NCBI GenBank assembly: GCA_963575745.1
Contig: CAUYUJ010002114.1
Coordinates: 242,005 to 306,004, forward strand
DNA: 64,000 nt
Reading direction: 5' to 3'
DNA from: Prorocentrum cordatum
Taxonomy: Eukaryota; Sar; Dinophyceae; Prorocentrales; Prorocentraceae
Part shown: positions 22,590 through 34,216 of the stretch, piece by piece
How the letters are laid out: each line of letters opens with the position of its first letter
Numbering within the stretch: the stretch's first letter is position 1
Notes under the pieces: model-generated
What the model saw: only the letters and a program-made list of their open reading frames with translations
What the model was told of the DNA's origin: nothing
Database searches by the model: none
Translations under genes and position numbers: made by a program

Positions 22590-23455
22590 TACGCATCGCC
22601 CGAGTCCGGGAGGGGCAGATGGTGACAGGCCACCGAACGGCCAGAGAGGCGCTGCGCGAGGGCAATAAAGGCGCGCCCCGGCGAGCCCCCGTTCGGGGCG
22701 CCGCGGCCTGCCGCGCTCTTATTGGTGCGATTCGGGGCTCGACCACAGCATCGACTTACACCCCGCAAATGATTGGTTCGTCGACTTTGCAAGAGGAAAC
22801 GCCTAGGATGTTCGGCAGATCTACGAAAGCTCGGCGCATCTGTTGCAGATACGTCGGAGCTTCCGACTTGAGTACAAATCAATTCTGTAGTCGATCCCCT
22901 ACTCGACTGGTACGAGGAGGCCCTGCGGGACCACCGGGAGGGCGGCAGCCCCAGGTGGTGGCGGTTGGCTCGGGGTCGGGGGACGTTCCCAGACCTCCGG
23001 CATGTTTGTGTATAGATGTATATGTACAACTCTCATCACATCATCTCATGTAATACAATTTCATACCATATAATAACATAGCATATCATATCATATCATA
23101 CCATGTCGTATCCGTTGGCCCCCTTGCGGGGCCATCAGGCTGCGAGGATTCGGATTGCTGCTCCCTGCTCCAGTTCCAGTTTCCAATGTTATAGTCCTGC
23201 TTTCTGCTTGCGAGGGGGGAGAGTCCAAAAGGATCTGATTTACCACGCCCGGATCGCGTTGCCTGAATTCCCAGGGGGGGCGTGGGACACGTACAAGTAC
23301 GTCAGATTCGCGCCCCCGAGGCCATGATCCCTCGTTAATGACTCGCCACACAGCCTCGTACATTACTCAATGTTTGCGTCCCCGAGGCAACGAACCCTCG
23401 TACATTACGCAATATTCGCGCCCCTGCAGCCATAAACCTTGGCAAATTACACCGC
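22590..23455. other. No gene supported
   Basis: ATATC-type short repeats at 23040-23100; the rest has no recognised motif. Confidence 0.4.
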
Positions 23456-23459
23456 ATTA

Positions 23460-24025
23460 GCATTGCCGAGGCCACGAGTGCTCCAAGGCCCCCGAAGATG
23501 GTTCCAAGACGGCCCAAGAGGGCCCAAAGAGGTCCCAAGAGCGCTCCAAGATGCCTCCCGAGAGAGCACCAAGAGGCCAAACTCGTCAGGTTTTTGGAGG
23601 TTTGCATTCTCGGCTTTCCGACGCTCCAAGACGGCTAAAGAAGTTCCAAAGACCGCCACAAGACAGCACAAGAAGCCTCCATGAGGGCCCCAAGACGGCC
23701 CAGGAGGGCTCCAAGATGGACCAAGAAACGCTCAAGACAGCCCAAGACGGCCCTACGACGGCCCCAAGAGGGTTCCAAACAGGGGACCACGAACCGACCA
23801 TTCGAGAGTTGTGCCCCGAAAAGCTCACGTGAAGCCCCTAGATGCCAAGACGCGCCCAAGAGGCCTCCACGAGGTCGAAAAGATACCCCAACGAGGCCCC
23901 TAAGAGGCGCCCAAACCGCCTCCAAGAGGCCCCCGAGAGGCTCCCCACGACCCCCCAACACATATACAAGATGCCTCAGACCCACAACCCAGGCACGGTG
24001 GCGGGATGGGCTGAAGGCTACTAGG
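23460..24025 (+). repeat. Family E dispersed repeat, long copy
   Basis: Made of GGCCCCAAGAGG-like units with internal landmarks shared with 48880-49490: TTTCCGACGCTCCAAGACGG, a CACGAACCGACCATTCGAG block, and a right end with CGGGATGGGCTG. Confidence 0.78.
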
Positions 24026-25257
24026 ATAACGCCAACGTCTCATGATACGATGATGATTCCCATCCGCCCCCGCATGATGATGTTTCCAGATGCGCCAAGG
24101 CAGCACCGAGACACACCGACGCGACGCGACACCGGGCCGGCGGCAGGGGGCGAAGCCCGTACGGATATCATATCATATCTCAAATATCATATATCATATC
24201 ACGTGTTCGACCATGTACCTCTGGCTGCCCATCGCTCCTGGGCCGTCTTCGGCGGTCTTCGGCGCTCATTGGACGGCATTCAGCGGTATTCGGCGGTCTT
24301 CTGGCTGTCTTCGGCGGTCTTTGGCGGCTCCCTTCGGCGCGAAAGCTGGATGGTTGCGTTCAACGAGGGGCCCATGATTGAACACCAAATTTCCTGTCAA
24401 TCCTCACGAGCGGCGAACGCGTCCATGTCCACGCCCTCGCGGTCTGGACTCCATGGCGTGATCCCGCGGATCCACGGTCGCACGGACACGTTCCGCGCGG
24501 GGCATCCGCGAATAAGCGCCTCGTATCAGCGGGGTCGCGGCCCAGGGGCCCGGCCCGCGAGGCCGCGGATACGAATGTGTTGTTCGCCCCAGATTCAATA
24601 CGGTTGTTTTCCTCGATCTCGGCTTCCACAGGCCGTTGTCAAGCCCGGGGGCCAACAACCACGAATAACGAACACAGAACTACACCCGCAGGAGGTGTCG
24701 GGAGCCTTGGGTCCGCGGATTCAACAAACATATCGTCGGATCGTCGGCTGTCTGGGAATGGGCCCACCTCACAGATCCTGGCAAGGCCCATCCCTGGGCC
24801 CCAAATGGAATTTCAGTGCGCTCCTGGCTTGGCCTGGGAGGCGCAGCCGCCGGTCCTCCGGGACGCACCACGCAGCCTGGGTCGGCACAAGGCCGGGTCG
24901 GCCAGAGCCCTGTCGCAGCTCTCACGCCTGGGTCAACGGGCGGCGGGAAAGGTCGGCCTCACGTGAGCGACGATAAAACACGGGTCGTACGTCAGATGAC
25001 ACAGCGACCTTACGCGCGGCACGCTTCATGTTAGACGTGGGCGCTTACGCGCGACCTTACGCGGGCAGCTTACGCGCCAATGTCGGCGCAGACGATCCCG
25101 TTTTTCTGCGTCGCCCACGTGGCTCTCTATCCGGGTCAGCTGGATGGGATTGGTTGACGCCCGTTGGCGCTGACCCCCGAAATCCTCGGAGCAAGATCGG
25201 CCCGGCCAGGATTGGTGAGGTGGTCAGTTGGCGCCCCCCGGTTGGGAGCGGGGGTGG
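24026..25257. other. No gene supported
   Basis: ATATC repeats at 24160-24205, CTTCGGCGGTCTT units at 24245-24320, and GCTTACGCGCGACCTTACGC units at 25005-25080. No domain recognised. Confidence 0.4.
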
Positions 25258-26520
25258 CTACGCCTCGACGTTCGTCATGTTTTTCCACGCGCCCGCATCG
25301 ATGCGCTTCATCATGGCCTTGATCTGCTTCTTGGGGCCGCACTCGTAAAACTCGCTGACCCCCTCGCTCTGTATCATGGCTTGGACGGACTGCTCCCAGT
25401 AGACGGGGTTTGTCAGCTGCCTTTTCATCAGCGCTGCGATGGTCTTCACGTCACAGCCAGGTCGCACGGGCTCTGCAGAGGCGTTCATCCAGACCGTATG
25501 CCGCGGCGGCGTCATCCGCGGGAGGATGTCGTCGATGGCCGCGGACAGCCTGTCCTGGGCGGGTTGCATCAGGGGCGTGTGGAATGCGCCGCCCGTCTTG
25601 AGAACCTTCGCAATCGCGCCTGCCTCGCCGGCCAAGCTCTCGAGCTCCCTGATCGCGGCCTCGGTGCCGCCGACCGAGAAGCCGCCTGGGAAGAGGTGGT
25701 TCGCGATCTGGCAAACCGCGCCGCTGCCCTCCTTCCTTTTGGCGTCCTCGCACAGCGACGTCAACTTTGCCGCGTCCAGGTTTGCGACAGACAGCATCAA
25801 CTGCTTCTTGCCCGCAGTCGCTGCCTCCTGCATTGCCTCTCCGCGCAGCTTCACAAGCTGCAGGCCATCCTCGAAACTCATTACGCCCGCGGCACAAAGC
25901 GCAGTGTACTCGCCGAGCGATAGGCCAGCCATGACCGAACAGCGGTTAACGGCCTCGGCTTTCTGAGACCGAAGCTTCTCCACCCCGGCGAGACCCCCAA
26001 CGAACATCGCAGGCTGGCAGAACCTGGTCTCTTCGAGCTTCTGCTCGGGCCCGGTGAGGCACATCTCGAGGAGGTCCCAGCCAAGAACCTCGTTGGACTT
26101 CTGGAGCATCGCCTTCACGCTCGGTATGTCCTTCACCTCCTTGAGCATGCCGACGTACTGTGAGCCCTGGCCCGGAAAAAGGAGCGCGATGGGCAACGGC
26201 TCTGGCCCGGCACCGTGGCCGCCGGGAGCCCCCTGCTCTGGCACGGCGGGCTCGGGAGGCACGCTGCTGGGCCCGTCACGCCGCACGGCCAGCTGCTTGT
26301 TCATCATCCTGACGCTTATCCAGCCGCTGGCGGGACCAGAGCCCTCGAGGAGGCTGTACCTCAGGCGCTCGCCCTTGAGCTCGACCTCCTCCACCAGCGA
26401 GCCCGTCGACAGGCGCGTCGGGAGCTGCGGGGTCGCCAGCCCCTGGCCCTCGCGGACCAGGATGCCGCCCTTGTCGGCCCCGCCGACGATGTCCCAGGTC
26501 TGCGGCACCTGTGGCGACAT
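25258..26520 (-). CDS. fabD: Malonyl-CoA:ACP transacylase (FabD type), intronless, with dinoflagellate N-terminal domain
   Basis: A 420-residue protein transferring malonyl groups from CoA to acyl-carrier protein for fatty-acid or polyketide synthesis. The transacylase domain runs from about residue 109: FPGQGSQ (115-121), the nucleophile elbow GLSLGEY with Ser201, the substrate-binding Arg in KLRGEAM (226), GAFHTPLM with catalytic His314, and NPVYW (371). An N-terminal module (about 9-75: WDIVGGADKGGI ... GWISV) recalls a segment shared by many dinoflagellate proteins. ATG 26520 is the first ATG; the frame is open further upstream but runs into a spliced-leader relic, so that part is 5' UTR. 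No signal or transit peptide is evident. Single exon, no frame damage. Confidence 0.93.
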   Translation of the reverse strand: MSPQVPQTWDIVGGADKGGILVREGQGLATPQLPTRLSTGSLVEEVELKGERLRYSLLEGSGPASGWISVRMMNKQLAVRRDGPSSVPPEPAVPEQGAPGGHGAGPEPLPIALLFPGQGSQYVGMLKEVKDIPSVKAMLQKSNEVLGWDLLEMCLTGPEQKLEETRFCQPAMFVGGLAGVEKLRSQKAEAVNRCSVMAGLSLGEYTALCAAGVMSFEDGLQLVKLRGEAMQEAATAGKKQLMLSVANLDAAKLTSLCEDAKRKEGSGAVCQIANHLFPGGFSVGGTEAAIRELESLAGEAGAIAKVLKTGGAFHTPLMQPAQDRLSAAIDDILPRMTPPRHTVWMNASAEPVRPGCDVKTIAALMKRQLTNPVYWEQSVQAMIQSEGVSEFYECGPKKQIKAMMKRIDAGAWKNMTNVEA

Positions 26521-26618
26521 TGGCGGGGCTGGGGGCAGGCGAGCGCTCGCTCCGCGCTGGCAACGCCGGCAGGGGCGGGGCGGTCTTGGGGCTGCAGAAA
26601 GCCGGGGCCGATAAACAG

Positions 26619-26639
26619 CTCGAGTCAAAAGGCTACGCA
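26619..26639 (-). other. Relict dinoflagellate spliced-leader sequence upstream of fabD
   Basis: On the minus strand this reads TGCGTAGCCTTTTGACTCGA then G. Aligned with the 22-nt dinoflagellate spliced leader it keeps 18 positions, with one missing base and three substitutions. It lies 98 nt upstream of the fabD ATG and points the same way. Such relics mark genes re-inserted from trans-spliced mRNA. Confidence 0.75.
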
Positions 26640-26689
26640 CGGGTCCGCAGTAGTTCTGTTTGGCACTTGCTGACGTGAGGAAATGAGGC

Positions 26690-26835
26690 CTTGAGAGGAG
26701 GGAGAGAGAGAGAGAGAGGCCCTGAGATGAGAGGGCAAAGGAGGAACTGTGAGAGGGATGAGAAGGGAAGGAGAGAAAGACACAGAGAGAGAGAGAGAGA
26801 AAGAGAGAGAATCAGTAAAAAACGACCAACACATA
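26690..26835 (+). repeat. GA-rich tract upstream of fabD
   Basis: GAGAGAGA runs, seen as CT on the gene strand. Confidence 0.85.
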
Positions 26836-26869
26836 GAGAAAGGGAGGTTCTGAGAGAGGGTGAGGGGGA

Positions 26870-27290
26870 GAGGGCAAGCTAGGTGCACTCGCGCAAAAAC
26901 CGATCCTTCCCTCCCATCCATTCTCGTTGCGCTGATGTTATCCGTATCCGCTGACGCGTGTCATAGCCGATCTGGAACTCCAAACAAGCAAACTAGACTC
27001 CATCGTGTTATGCGCAGTCGGGAAAGGAGAGCTGCGAACATAGGATGAGGTGGCGTGTGAGCAGGAGGATGAACAGGAGGAACAGGAGGAGGCTGAGGAA
27101 GGATGGCGACGATTACGAAAGGCAACAGCAGGAGCTGGAGTGGAAGACTTGGGAGGAGCAGAAGGACCAGGGGAAGGCGGAGGAGGGGAACAGAGGGGGC
27201 GACACCAATGAACAAGGAGTCGGATCCAGAAAAACGGATCGCGCTGGGGCGAAAGTGTCGTTCTGAACGACGGGAACAACACCGATCCGA
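26870..27290 (-). repeat. Dispersed repeat F, copy 1
   Basis: On the minus strand shares GTTTTTCTGGATCCGA, a CTCCTCCGCCTTCCCCTGGT-type block and GCGCGAGTGCACCTAGCTTG with 53690-54260. Confidence 0.78.
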
Positions 27291-27344
27291 ACATGAGGCC
27301 CACACTGCAGCGGAACCACCATCTGTGTCATATGGCAAGAGCAC

Positions 27345-27770
<426 letters not shown>

Positions 27771-28155
27771 CTCTGGGGTAAAAAACGAGACGCGAAAGGG
27801 AGGGGCTGGATCTTCTGTACAGGGTCAGGGGAGCGGGGATAATCGTATTCGTAAGGTGTAAGTGTAGAGATCCTTGAGATGTGCAAAAAAAATACCCTCG
27901 ACACCCAGGGGGGCCCCTCCAGAGAATCCTGCCAGCCCTTTGGGCTGAGGCGGTCTGGAACAACTCCTCGTTCGTATGTGTCCTCTTTTTCTTTCGGGGA
28001 GGGACTTGCCGCTCCCCTGCCCTCCCCCCGCCCAGTGTCTGTCTGGAAGGGGGGGTGGCGGGGGGTTAGTGCGTCCAGGAAGGATCCGGCGAGCATGCAA
28101 AGCTTTCATGGATGTTCTCGAACTGACGTGGGCCAACGAAGCTGATTAACGCCGC
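27771..28155. other. No gene supported
   Basis: No motif recognised. Confidence 0.35.
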
Positions 28156-28159
28156 CCCC

Positions 28160-28545
28160 TTTCTTACTCGCTGGCCTTCAAGATGGTCCCAGAAACCCAT
28201 AAGGTAGCCGCAAGAGGGCCCGACGAGGCGCCCAAGAGGCCCCAAGGGCACCCAAGAGGCCCCGAAGAGGACCCAAGGAGGCCCCAAGGGGCCATCAAGA
28301 GGCTCGAAGAGGCCATCCAGAGCTACCAAGAGGCCACCTAGACGCTCGAAGAGACCTCCAGAAGGCCTCCAAGAAACATCCCAAGCGAACACGAGAGGGA
28401 TCCACGAGGCCTCTGTCCCACTGAGGGTCCAAAAGGGTTCCCGATGATGCCACGCATTCCTGAAAGAGCAGCTCCCCTGGGCATCGTTTCTGGATGGGCT
28501 GCTGGGGGTACACGAAGCGTTAAGAATAGCTATTTCATCCTGTAT
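28160..28545 (+). repeat. Family E dispersed repeat, copy with GGGCATCGTTTCTGGATGGG right end
   Basis: AAGAGGCCCCAAG units. The right end 28475-28530 matches the right end of the array at 44.5 kb. Confidence 0.75.
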
Positions 28546-29190
28546 TATTTTTTGGGACAATTTCCAGAGCTTGGGAGGGGCCCTGGGGAACTGGAAACGC
28601 ACAGAAATACTGGGGACTCCTTTACCTCAGGACCCCTTTCCCTCATGCTGAGACTGGGTGGAAATATGATTGCAGGTTGACTCAACGTCTTGAAATAAAG
28701 TAGGATAAGAGAAAACTGCATAGCACGTATACATTCGAAGCTCAGCGCGAATTTCTAGGATCGTTGCTGGACCCCTCTCCGCGGGGCGCGGAGTGCGCCA
28801 ACGGCGGCTTGTGTGTTATTTGTGGATTGTGTGTTGGCAGACACTCAATCACAATGAGAGCCCCGTGGTCACAATGATATAGTAAGCGTGGCATTTGGGG
28901 ACACCAAGAAGACCGGCCAGGGAGTAGGGTACTTGCCTGGTCGTGCCAAGAGTGCAAGGATTTCTCAGGCGGTTTGCTGTGTTTGCGGATCAGACTTCCC
29001 TCTTAGAGAGCCCCACGATCATCACGATATAGAGGGGTGGCACTCGGGCACCCAAAGGAGGAGCCTCCAACGACGGAGGGAGGACACTTGCCCAGTCGGG
29101 CACAAGTTGTGGGGATGTCTCGAGCGGTTCACTCGTTCGGAGCCCCTGCTTGATCATCATTTCCTTCCCGCCTCCTTCGACCTACGCACA
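28546..29190. other. No gene supported
   Basis: No motif recognised; a CCACGATCATCACGATATAG-like block near 29010 resembles one near 28866. Confidence 0.35.
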
Positions 29191-29510
29191 TTCTGATCCA
29201 AGCAGACTCAGATCAGTCGTACTCAGACTCACGCAAACAGACTATTCGCACTCTGACCATTCGCACTTTAATCCAAGCGCACTCAGGCTCACTCCAACTC
29301 ATACTGCTCGTACTCAGAACACGCGCAGGTCCACTGGCAGTCTGACTCCCTCATGCTCATATTCACTTTTACTCAGACTCAACCGCGCTCAGACTCACTC
29401 ACACTCAGACCCACTCGCATCCAGACTCCCTCACACCCAGACTCGGCGTGCTCAGACCACTCACACTCGTCCCCTCCGACGCCTCTTGAACCTCGTCCTC
29501 GCCCTCTCGG
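29191..29510 (+). repeat. ACTCAGACTCACTC short-period repeat
   Basis: ACTCAGACTCA and CACTCAGACCCACTC recur throughout. Confidence 0.8.
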
Positions 29511-29849
29511 TGACCCCCTGATTCTAAGCTCCATGGTCCTCCTGAGTTGGCTTGCCCACGCACAATCTCACGCGTGAAGACGATCCTCCCTCATCCTCGT
29601 CCTCCGAGTTCTCCGCGCCCCTGGTCCCCGCCATGCCTCTCATCCTGTTGTCGCTCTGCTCTTCTCCCCCACCTCCTTTTCATTCCCCGACCAGTGCTTG
29701 CACTTGGGGGCTTCTGGAACAGTGCTTGCACTTCTCCTCTACGGAACCGGGCCTGTCTGTCGGTCTGGCGGCTATGTTGTCGCCGTCGCCGCCCGTACCT
29801 GGGCCTGTCTGTTCGTCTGGCGGCGATGCTGTCGCCGTCGCCGCCCCCA

Positions 29850-30200
29850 CATAGATTGCATAACATAGATTGTGCTCCATAGATCGCACCACATATACTG
29901 CAACACATCGATTGCACCACATAGATGACACAACATATATTGCAGAGCATCTATTGCACCACATCGATTGCATCACACAGACTGCACCACCCATGCTGCA
30001 CATCATGAACTGCACAATATAGATCGCATACCATAGATTACACCAGAGACATTTGCACAACAAGAAGTGCTCTACATCGATTGCACCACATGTCCAGCAC
30101 AGCATAGACTGCACCACATATTGCACAACATGTGTGGCACAAGACAGACTGCGCAACATAGGTCGCACCACGCAAACTGCACAACACGAATGTCTCCACA
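29850..30200 (+). repeat. TTGCACCACATAGAT short-period repeat
   Basis: Units of about 15 bases such as ATTGCACCACATAGA recur about 20 times with divergence. Related units appear near 52500-52600. Confidence 0.8.
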
Positions 30201-30434
30201 TACACCGGACTCACTTCTATAGCGCTCACTTCTATAGTGCTCACTTTGAAATTGTGGTCCGGAAGGGGCCGCACATGCAGGCACATGCCGCACAGTCGCA
30301 TGCACATGCCCATGCAAATATACAAAAGCCTCAACAGCATTGCCGCACATGCGCGCACATGCCACACCGTCCGACGCACAGTCGAATGCACGGTCAAGCA
30401 AAACTCTGAAAGCATAGACGCACATGCCCGCACA

Positions 30435-30790
30435 GGCCGCAGAGATGTCGCAGGCGATAGTGGCCTGACCACCTGAGCTCGGGGCATTTCGCAACCCAGA
30501 AATGCGAGGATGTCTCAGGCAAGCGTGGCCGGACCACCATGGGGCAGGGCATCTTGGAAACCAGAGTGGCACGGATGTCGCTGGTCAAGGTGACCAGACT
30601 ACCATGGGGCAGGACGCCTCCGAGGTCTGAGTTGTGAGGATGTCTCAGGCGAAAATGGCCTGACCACCATGGGGCAAGAGATCTCTGAGGTCAGAATTGC
30701 GAGGATGTCTCTGGCGAGAGTGGTCTGACCACCTCAGCCCAGGGCGTCTCGGAACCCAGAGTTGCGAGGATGTCTCAGGCAGGAGTGGTG
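30435..30790 (-). repeat. S1 satellite, inverted second locus, about 6 units
   Basis: GAGGATGTCTCAGGCGA recurs about every 65 bases (near 30442, 30507, 30573, 30638, 30703, 30768). It is the reverse complement of the array at 16.9 kb. Confidence 0.85.
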
Positions 30791-30792
30791 AA

Positions 30793-31010
30793 CGATTTCT
30801 TATTCGGCGTTTAGACATTGGGCCTTAGGGGGGGAAGGGGGGGGTGGCTCCGGATCCCTGCTTAATGTGTTTGTTTGCAGCAGTGCGTCCCATGGGGGAG
30901 ACTCCGCCTGCTCGAAACGCGCGCCAAAAACAGCCAAGATAGAATCCAGGTCAGGCGTGGGGGGGGGAATGGGTGCGAGGGCCCGCGCCGATCGGCAAAC
31001 CAATGAATAA
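30793..31010 (+). repeat. Dispersed repeat H, copy 1
   Basis: Shares TTCGGCGTTT, GCGCCAAAAACAGCC and GTGCGAGGGCCCGCG in order with 34975-35195. Confidence 0.8.
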
Positions 31011-31239
31011 GAGAACCGTCACTACAGTGGAGACCAGTTCACAAGAAGCCTTCCACAAGAAACCCAACGAGGAGACCCAAGGACGTCCAGCGATTTTTGG
31101 AGCGGGAACGTGGCGCTTTCCATCGCAAAACCATCGAAACCCAAGACGCTCTGGAGGCAAGCAGGGTGATTCTGGCATGGCCGGATGCTGCTGGAAACAC
31201 AGCTGCTTGGGGCCCACGCGGGCCAACACGCCTCCTCGG

Positions 31240-31745
31240 ATCTCACCCCCCTCCCTCCCTCCCGCCCCTCCCCTGGCCTTCGCTCCTCCCGCGCCCGCAC
31301 CCCCGTCCCCCCCAGCTCCTCCTCCTCCTCCTCCTCCTCCTCCTCCTCCTTCTCCTCCCCCCCCCCTCCTCCCCCTCCTTCTCCCCCTCTCCCCCCCCTC
31401 CCCTCCCCCTGCTCCTCCCCCTCCTCCTCCCCTCCTCCCCCCCTCCTCCTCCTCCCCCTCCTTTACACCCCCTTTCTTCTGGCCCCCTTCCCCCCCACAC
31501 ACCCGCTCCCGTCAATCGCTCTGTTCCTGCCTGCGCTCCAGCTCCCCCTGGTCCTGACGCTTCGCCTCCGCCGGCTCCCGTCCCCTACCTTCCGAGACCA
31601 CCTTCCATCCCCCCCCTCTCATCCTACGCCTGATCCTGCTCGTGCTCCTCGGCCTCCCCCTCCTCCCCCTCCTCCTCCGCCGCCTCCTCCTCCTCCTCCT
31701 GCTCCTCCTCCTCCTCCCCTCCTCCCCCAAGTCCTCTCTCCTGCT
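31240..31745 (-). repeat. TCC/CCCCT-rich pyrimidine tract
   Basis: TCC microsatellites at 31315-31350 and 31660-31735, with C/T-rich sequence between. Confidence 0.85.
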
Positions 31746-31845
31746 TCGTTTCCTCTTCCTGCCGCGTGCACACACCATCATCCCCCTCGCAAGTGATGTC
31801 CACGCAAGTAACTCGTCTTTACGGCGGTAGCAGCTGATCACATCA

Positions 31846-32232
<387 letters not shown>

Positions 32233-32269
32233 TCATAGGCGGCAAGCAATGAAGGGAGGGGGCGCGAGT

Positions 32270-33010
32270 AAGACTCGGTCCCCCCTCCTTTTCCTTGCCT
32301 CCTCCTCCCCCTTCTCCTCCTCCTCCTCCTCCTCCTCCTCCTCCACCGTCTTCCCCTCCCACCCCACCGTACTACCCCCTTTCTTAGAAACAACCGAGGG
32401 GTCAGAGCTGGATAAGGCCCGAGAACATCTGTCAACACGGGGGGGATAAGAGCAAACCCGCTCGAAACATGTCCCAAAACCCCTCCCGGGGTCCACCTGG
32501 TGCAACGTTCCACCCGCAATCCGTTTTTGACGGTCCAGGGGCCCGAAAACGGCCCCCCAGGACCGATTCAAAATACCACACATGCTCGAACCTAGCACCT
32601 CGAACCAGCCGACCCCCTTCCTGTTGGCCAGACTCATTTCTGGGCCACCTCGGTCTGCCAGCCGACTCCAAGAAGGTGGGCGCGAGTCGGACTCCTTCGC
32701 CCTCCCGCTTCTCCTCACCGCCTCTTCCTCCTCCTCCCCCGTCCTCCTCCCCCGTCCTCCTCCCCCGTCCTCCTCCTCCACCCCGGCGTGGCGGTCTTAC
32801 CCTCGGGGGCGCCGTAGTTTGAGGTGTGAAGGGCCCTGCTGGCAATCATGCGAGAGGCTAAACTTGACTGAGGGGCCCTGTCCATCAGGGAAGGCCAATC
32901 ACAGCAAGGTCGATGGTCTCCTCCCCCGTTCCCACTGCCCCCCCTTCCACTCCTCCCCGCCTCCCTTCGCGCGTCGCGCTTCGCGATTCGCGCCCGCACG
33001 ATGCGGGACT
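32270..33010. other. Intron sequence with TCC tracts
   Basis: TCC runs at 32285-32350 and 32715-32790. Lies in intron 3 of the helicase gene; no other motif. Confidence 0.5.
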
Positions 33011-33013
33011 ACG

Positions 33014-33174
33014 TTTAGCTCGGGAGCGTACCCCCCACAGGCGGATTTTTGGACGAAAAATAAGCAAAACTCATCACATGCCCAAAATTATCAAACATAG
33101 TCGAAACATCGTCCCCAGACTATTGTTTGACTATCTTTGAATATTCCTCCTGTAGAATGACAGGCCCGACTTAA
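33014..33174. mobile_element. MITE-like family A, copy 3
   Basis: Left end TTTAGCTCGGGAGCGT with CCACAGGCGGATTTTTGG; right end CTCCTGTAGAATGACAGGCC with CGACTTAA. AT-rich centre with AACATAGTCGAAA. More diverged than the other copies. Confidence 0.7.
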
Positions 33175-33540
33175 GACCACGTGTCATCGCGCCCTCGCGC
33201 GGCACTACCAGGCAGGGAGGGGCACCAATCCAGCCCGGGCCGCGGGGTGCGATCGAGGCGCGAGCCGACCCCCGCAGTCTGCGGGCGAGCTGGGTCACGA
33301 GGGGGACGGGAGAGGGGGGCAGGTCAAGAGGCAACTCCCGGGAGGCCTTCGTCAAAACGGATGAGGACTATGAGCCTGACTGAGGGGCCGCTGAGCCGGA
33401 TCGGGCCGGATGAAGTCCGACAGTACGCTGGATCGAACGGGATCAGGCCTGTTCGGTGCGGATTCTGAATCAAGCCTCCCAAGAGTTGCATCCTAAGGAG
33501 GGGTAATTGGCGGCGCGCACAAGGGGGTGGAGGGAGGAAG

Positions 33541-33641
33541 AGGGCTTCTTAGAAGGAGGCTGCTTCTTAGAAGGTGCTGGCCTTACATCTATAGATAAGG
33601 CCCGCGCCTTCTAAGAAGCAGGGGTGCTTCTAAGAAGCCCT
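33541..33641. repeat. Nested fold-back with CTTCTTAGAAG units
   Basis: The left half AGGGCTTCTTAGAAG plus CTGCTTCTTAGAAGG mirrors the right half CCTTCTAAGAAGCAG plus GCTTCTAAGAAGCCCT, around a centre TCTATAGA. Confidence 0.85.
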
Positions 33642-33784
33642 CCCCCCTCCCCCCACCCCCCTCTGCGCGTGGCTAAGGTAAGGATGCAAGACCCTTGGCC
33701 GTCCACGTCCCAACAACCGCCGCGGCGGCAGACAGGAGCGAGGAGCCTAAAACAGGCAACGACGCAGAGGTGATCACAGTCGCA

Positions 33785-34216
33785 GGAGAGCCCAGAATCG
33801 AATCGATGAATCGGATCGGGTATAAAAAATGAATCGGATCGGCGGAACTCGGCAGCCGAGCTGGGACAAGTCGAATCCGCGGGCATCGGCAGGCCAGCAG
33901 GCCTCCGCTGAGAAGTCGGAACCCGAATCGGAACCCCATCGAAGTCGGAAAAGCCAAGAGGCCGTCGAAGTCGCATCGGATCGGAACGGGAAAACATCGA
34001 GATCGAATCGAATCTTTGGACGCCCGAAATGGGTACGGAAAGAATGGGTACAATGCCCAACAACAAATGTTGCCCCAAACCAACAGCGGCCGCTATTGGG
34101 CAGGCGGCCTTCTGTCCCGAATGGACACAGGCCGCGGCGGCGTGGACAGCGAGTCCTGTTCGAAATGAACAGGAACTGCTGTTGAACATTGTACCCATTC
34201 TTTCCGTGCCCATCTC
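33785..34216 (+). repeat. GAATCGG-rich repeat with intact family B fold-back element
   Basis: The GAATCGG part runs 33785-34015. The fold-back element is 34026-34216, with inverted repeats of about 40 bp sharing GGAAAGAATGGGTACAATG and only four or so mismatches. Confidence 0.85.

Noticed and set aside
26521-26640. N-terminal extension of FabD as a targeting peptide
   Set aside because: It has no ATG and its first residues are the translation of the spliced-leader relic.
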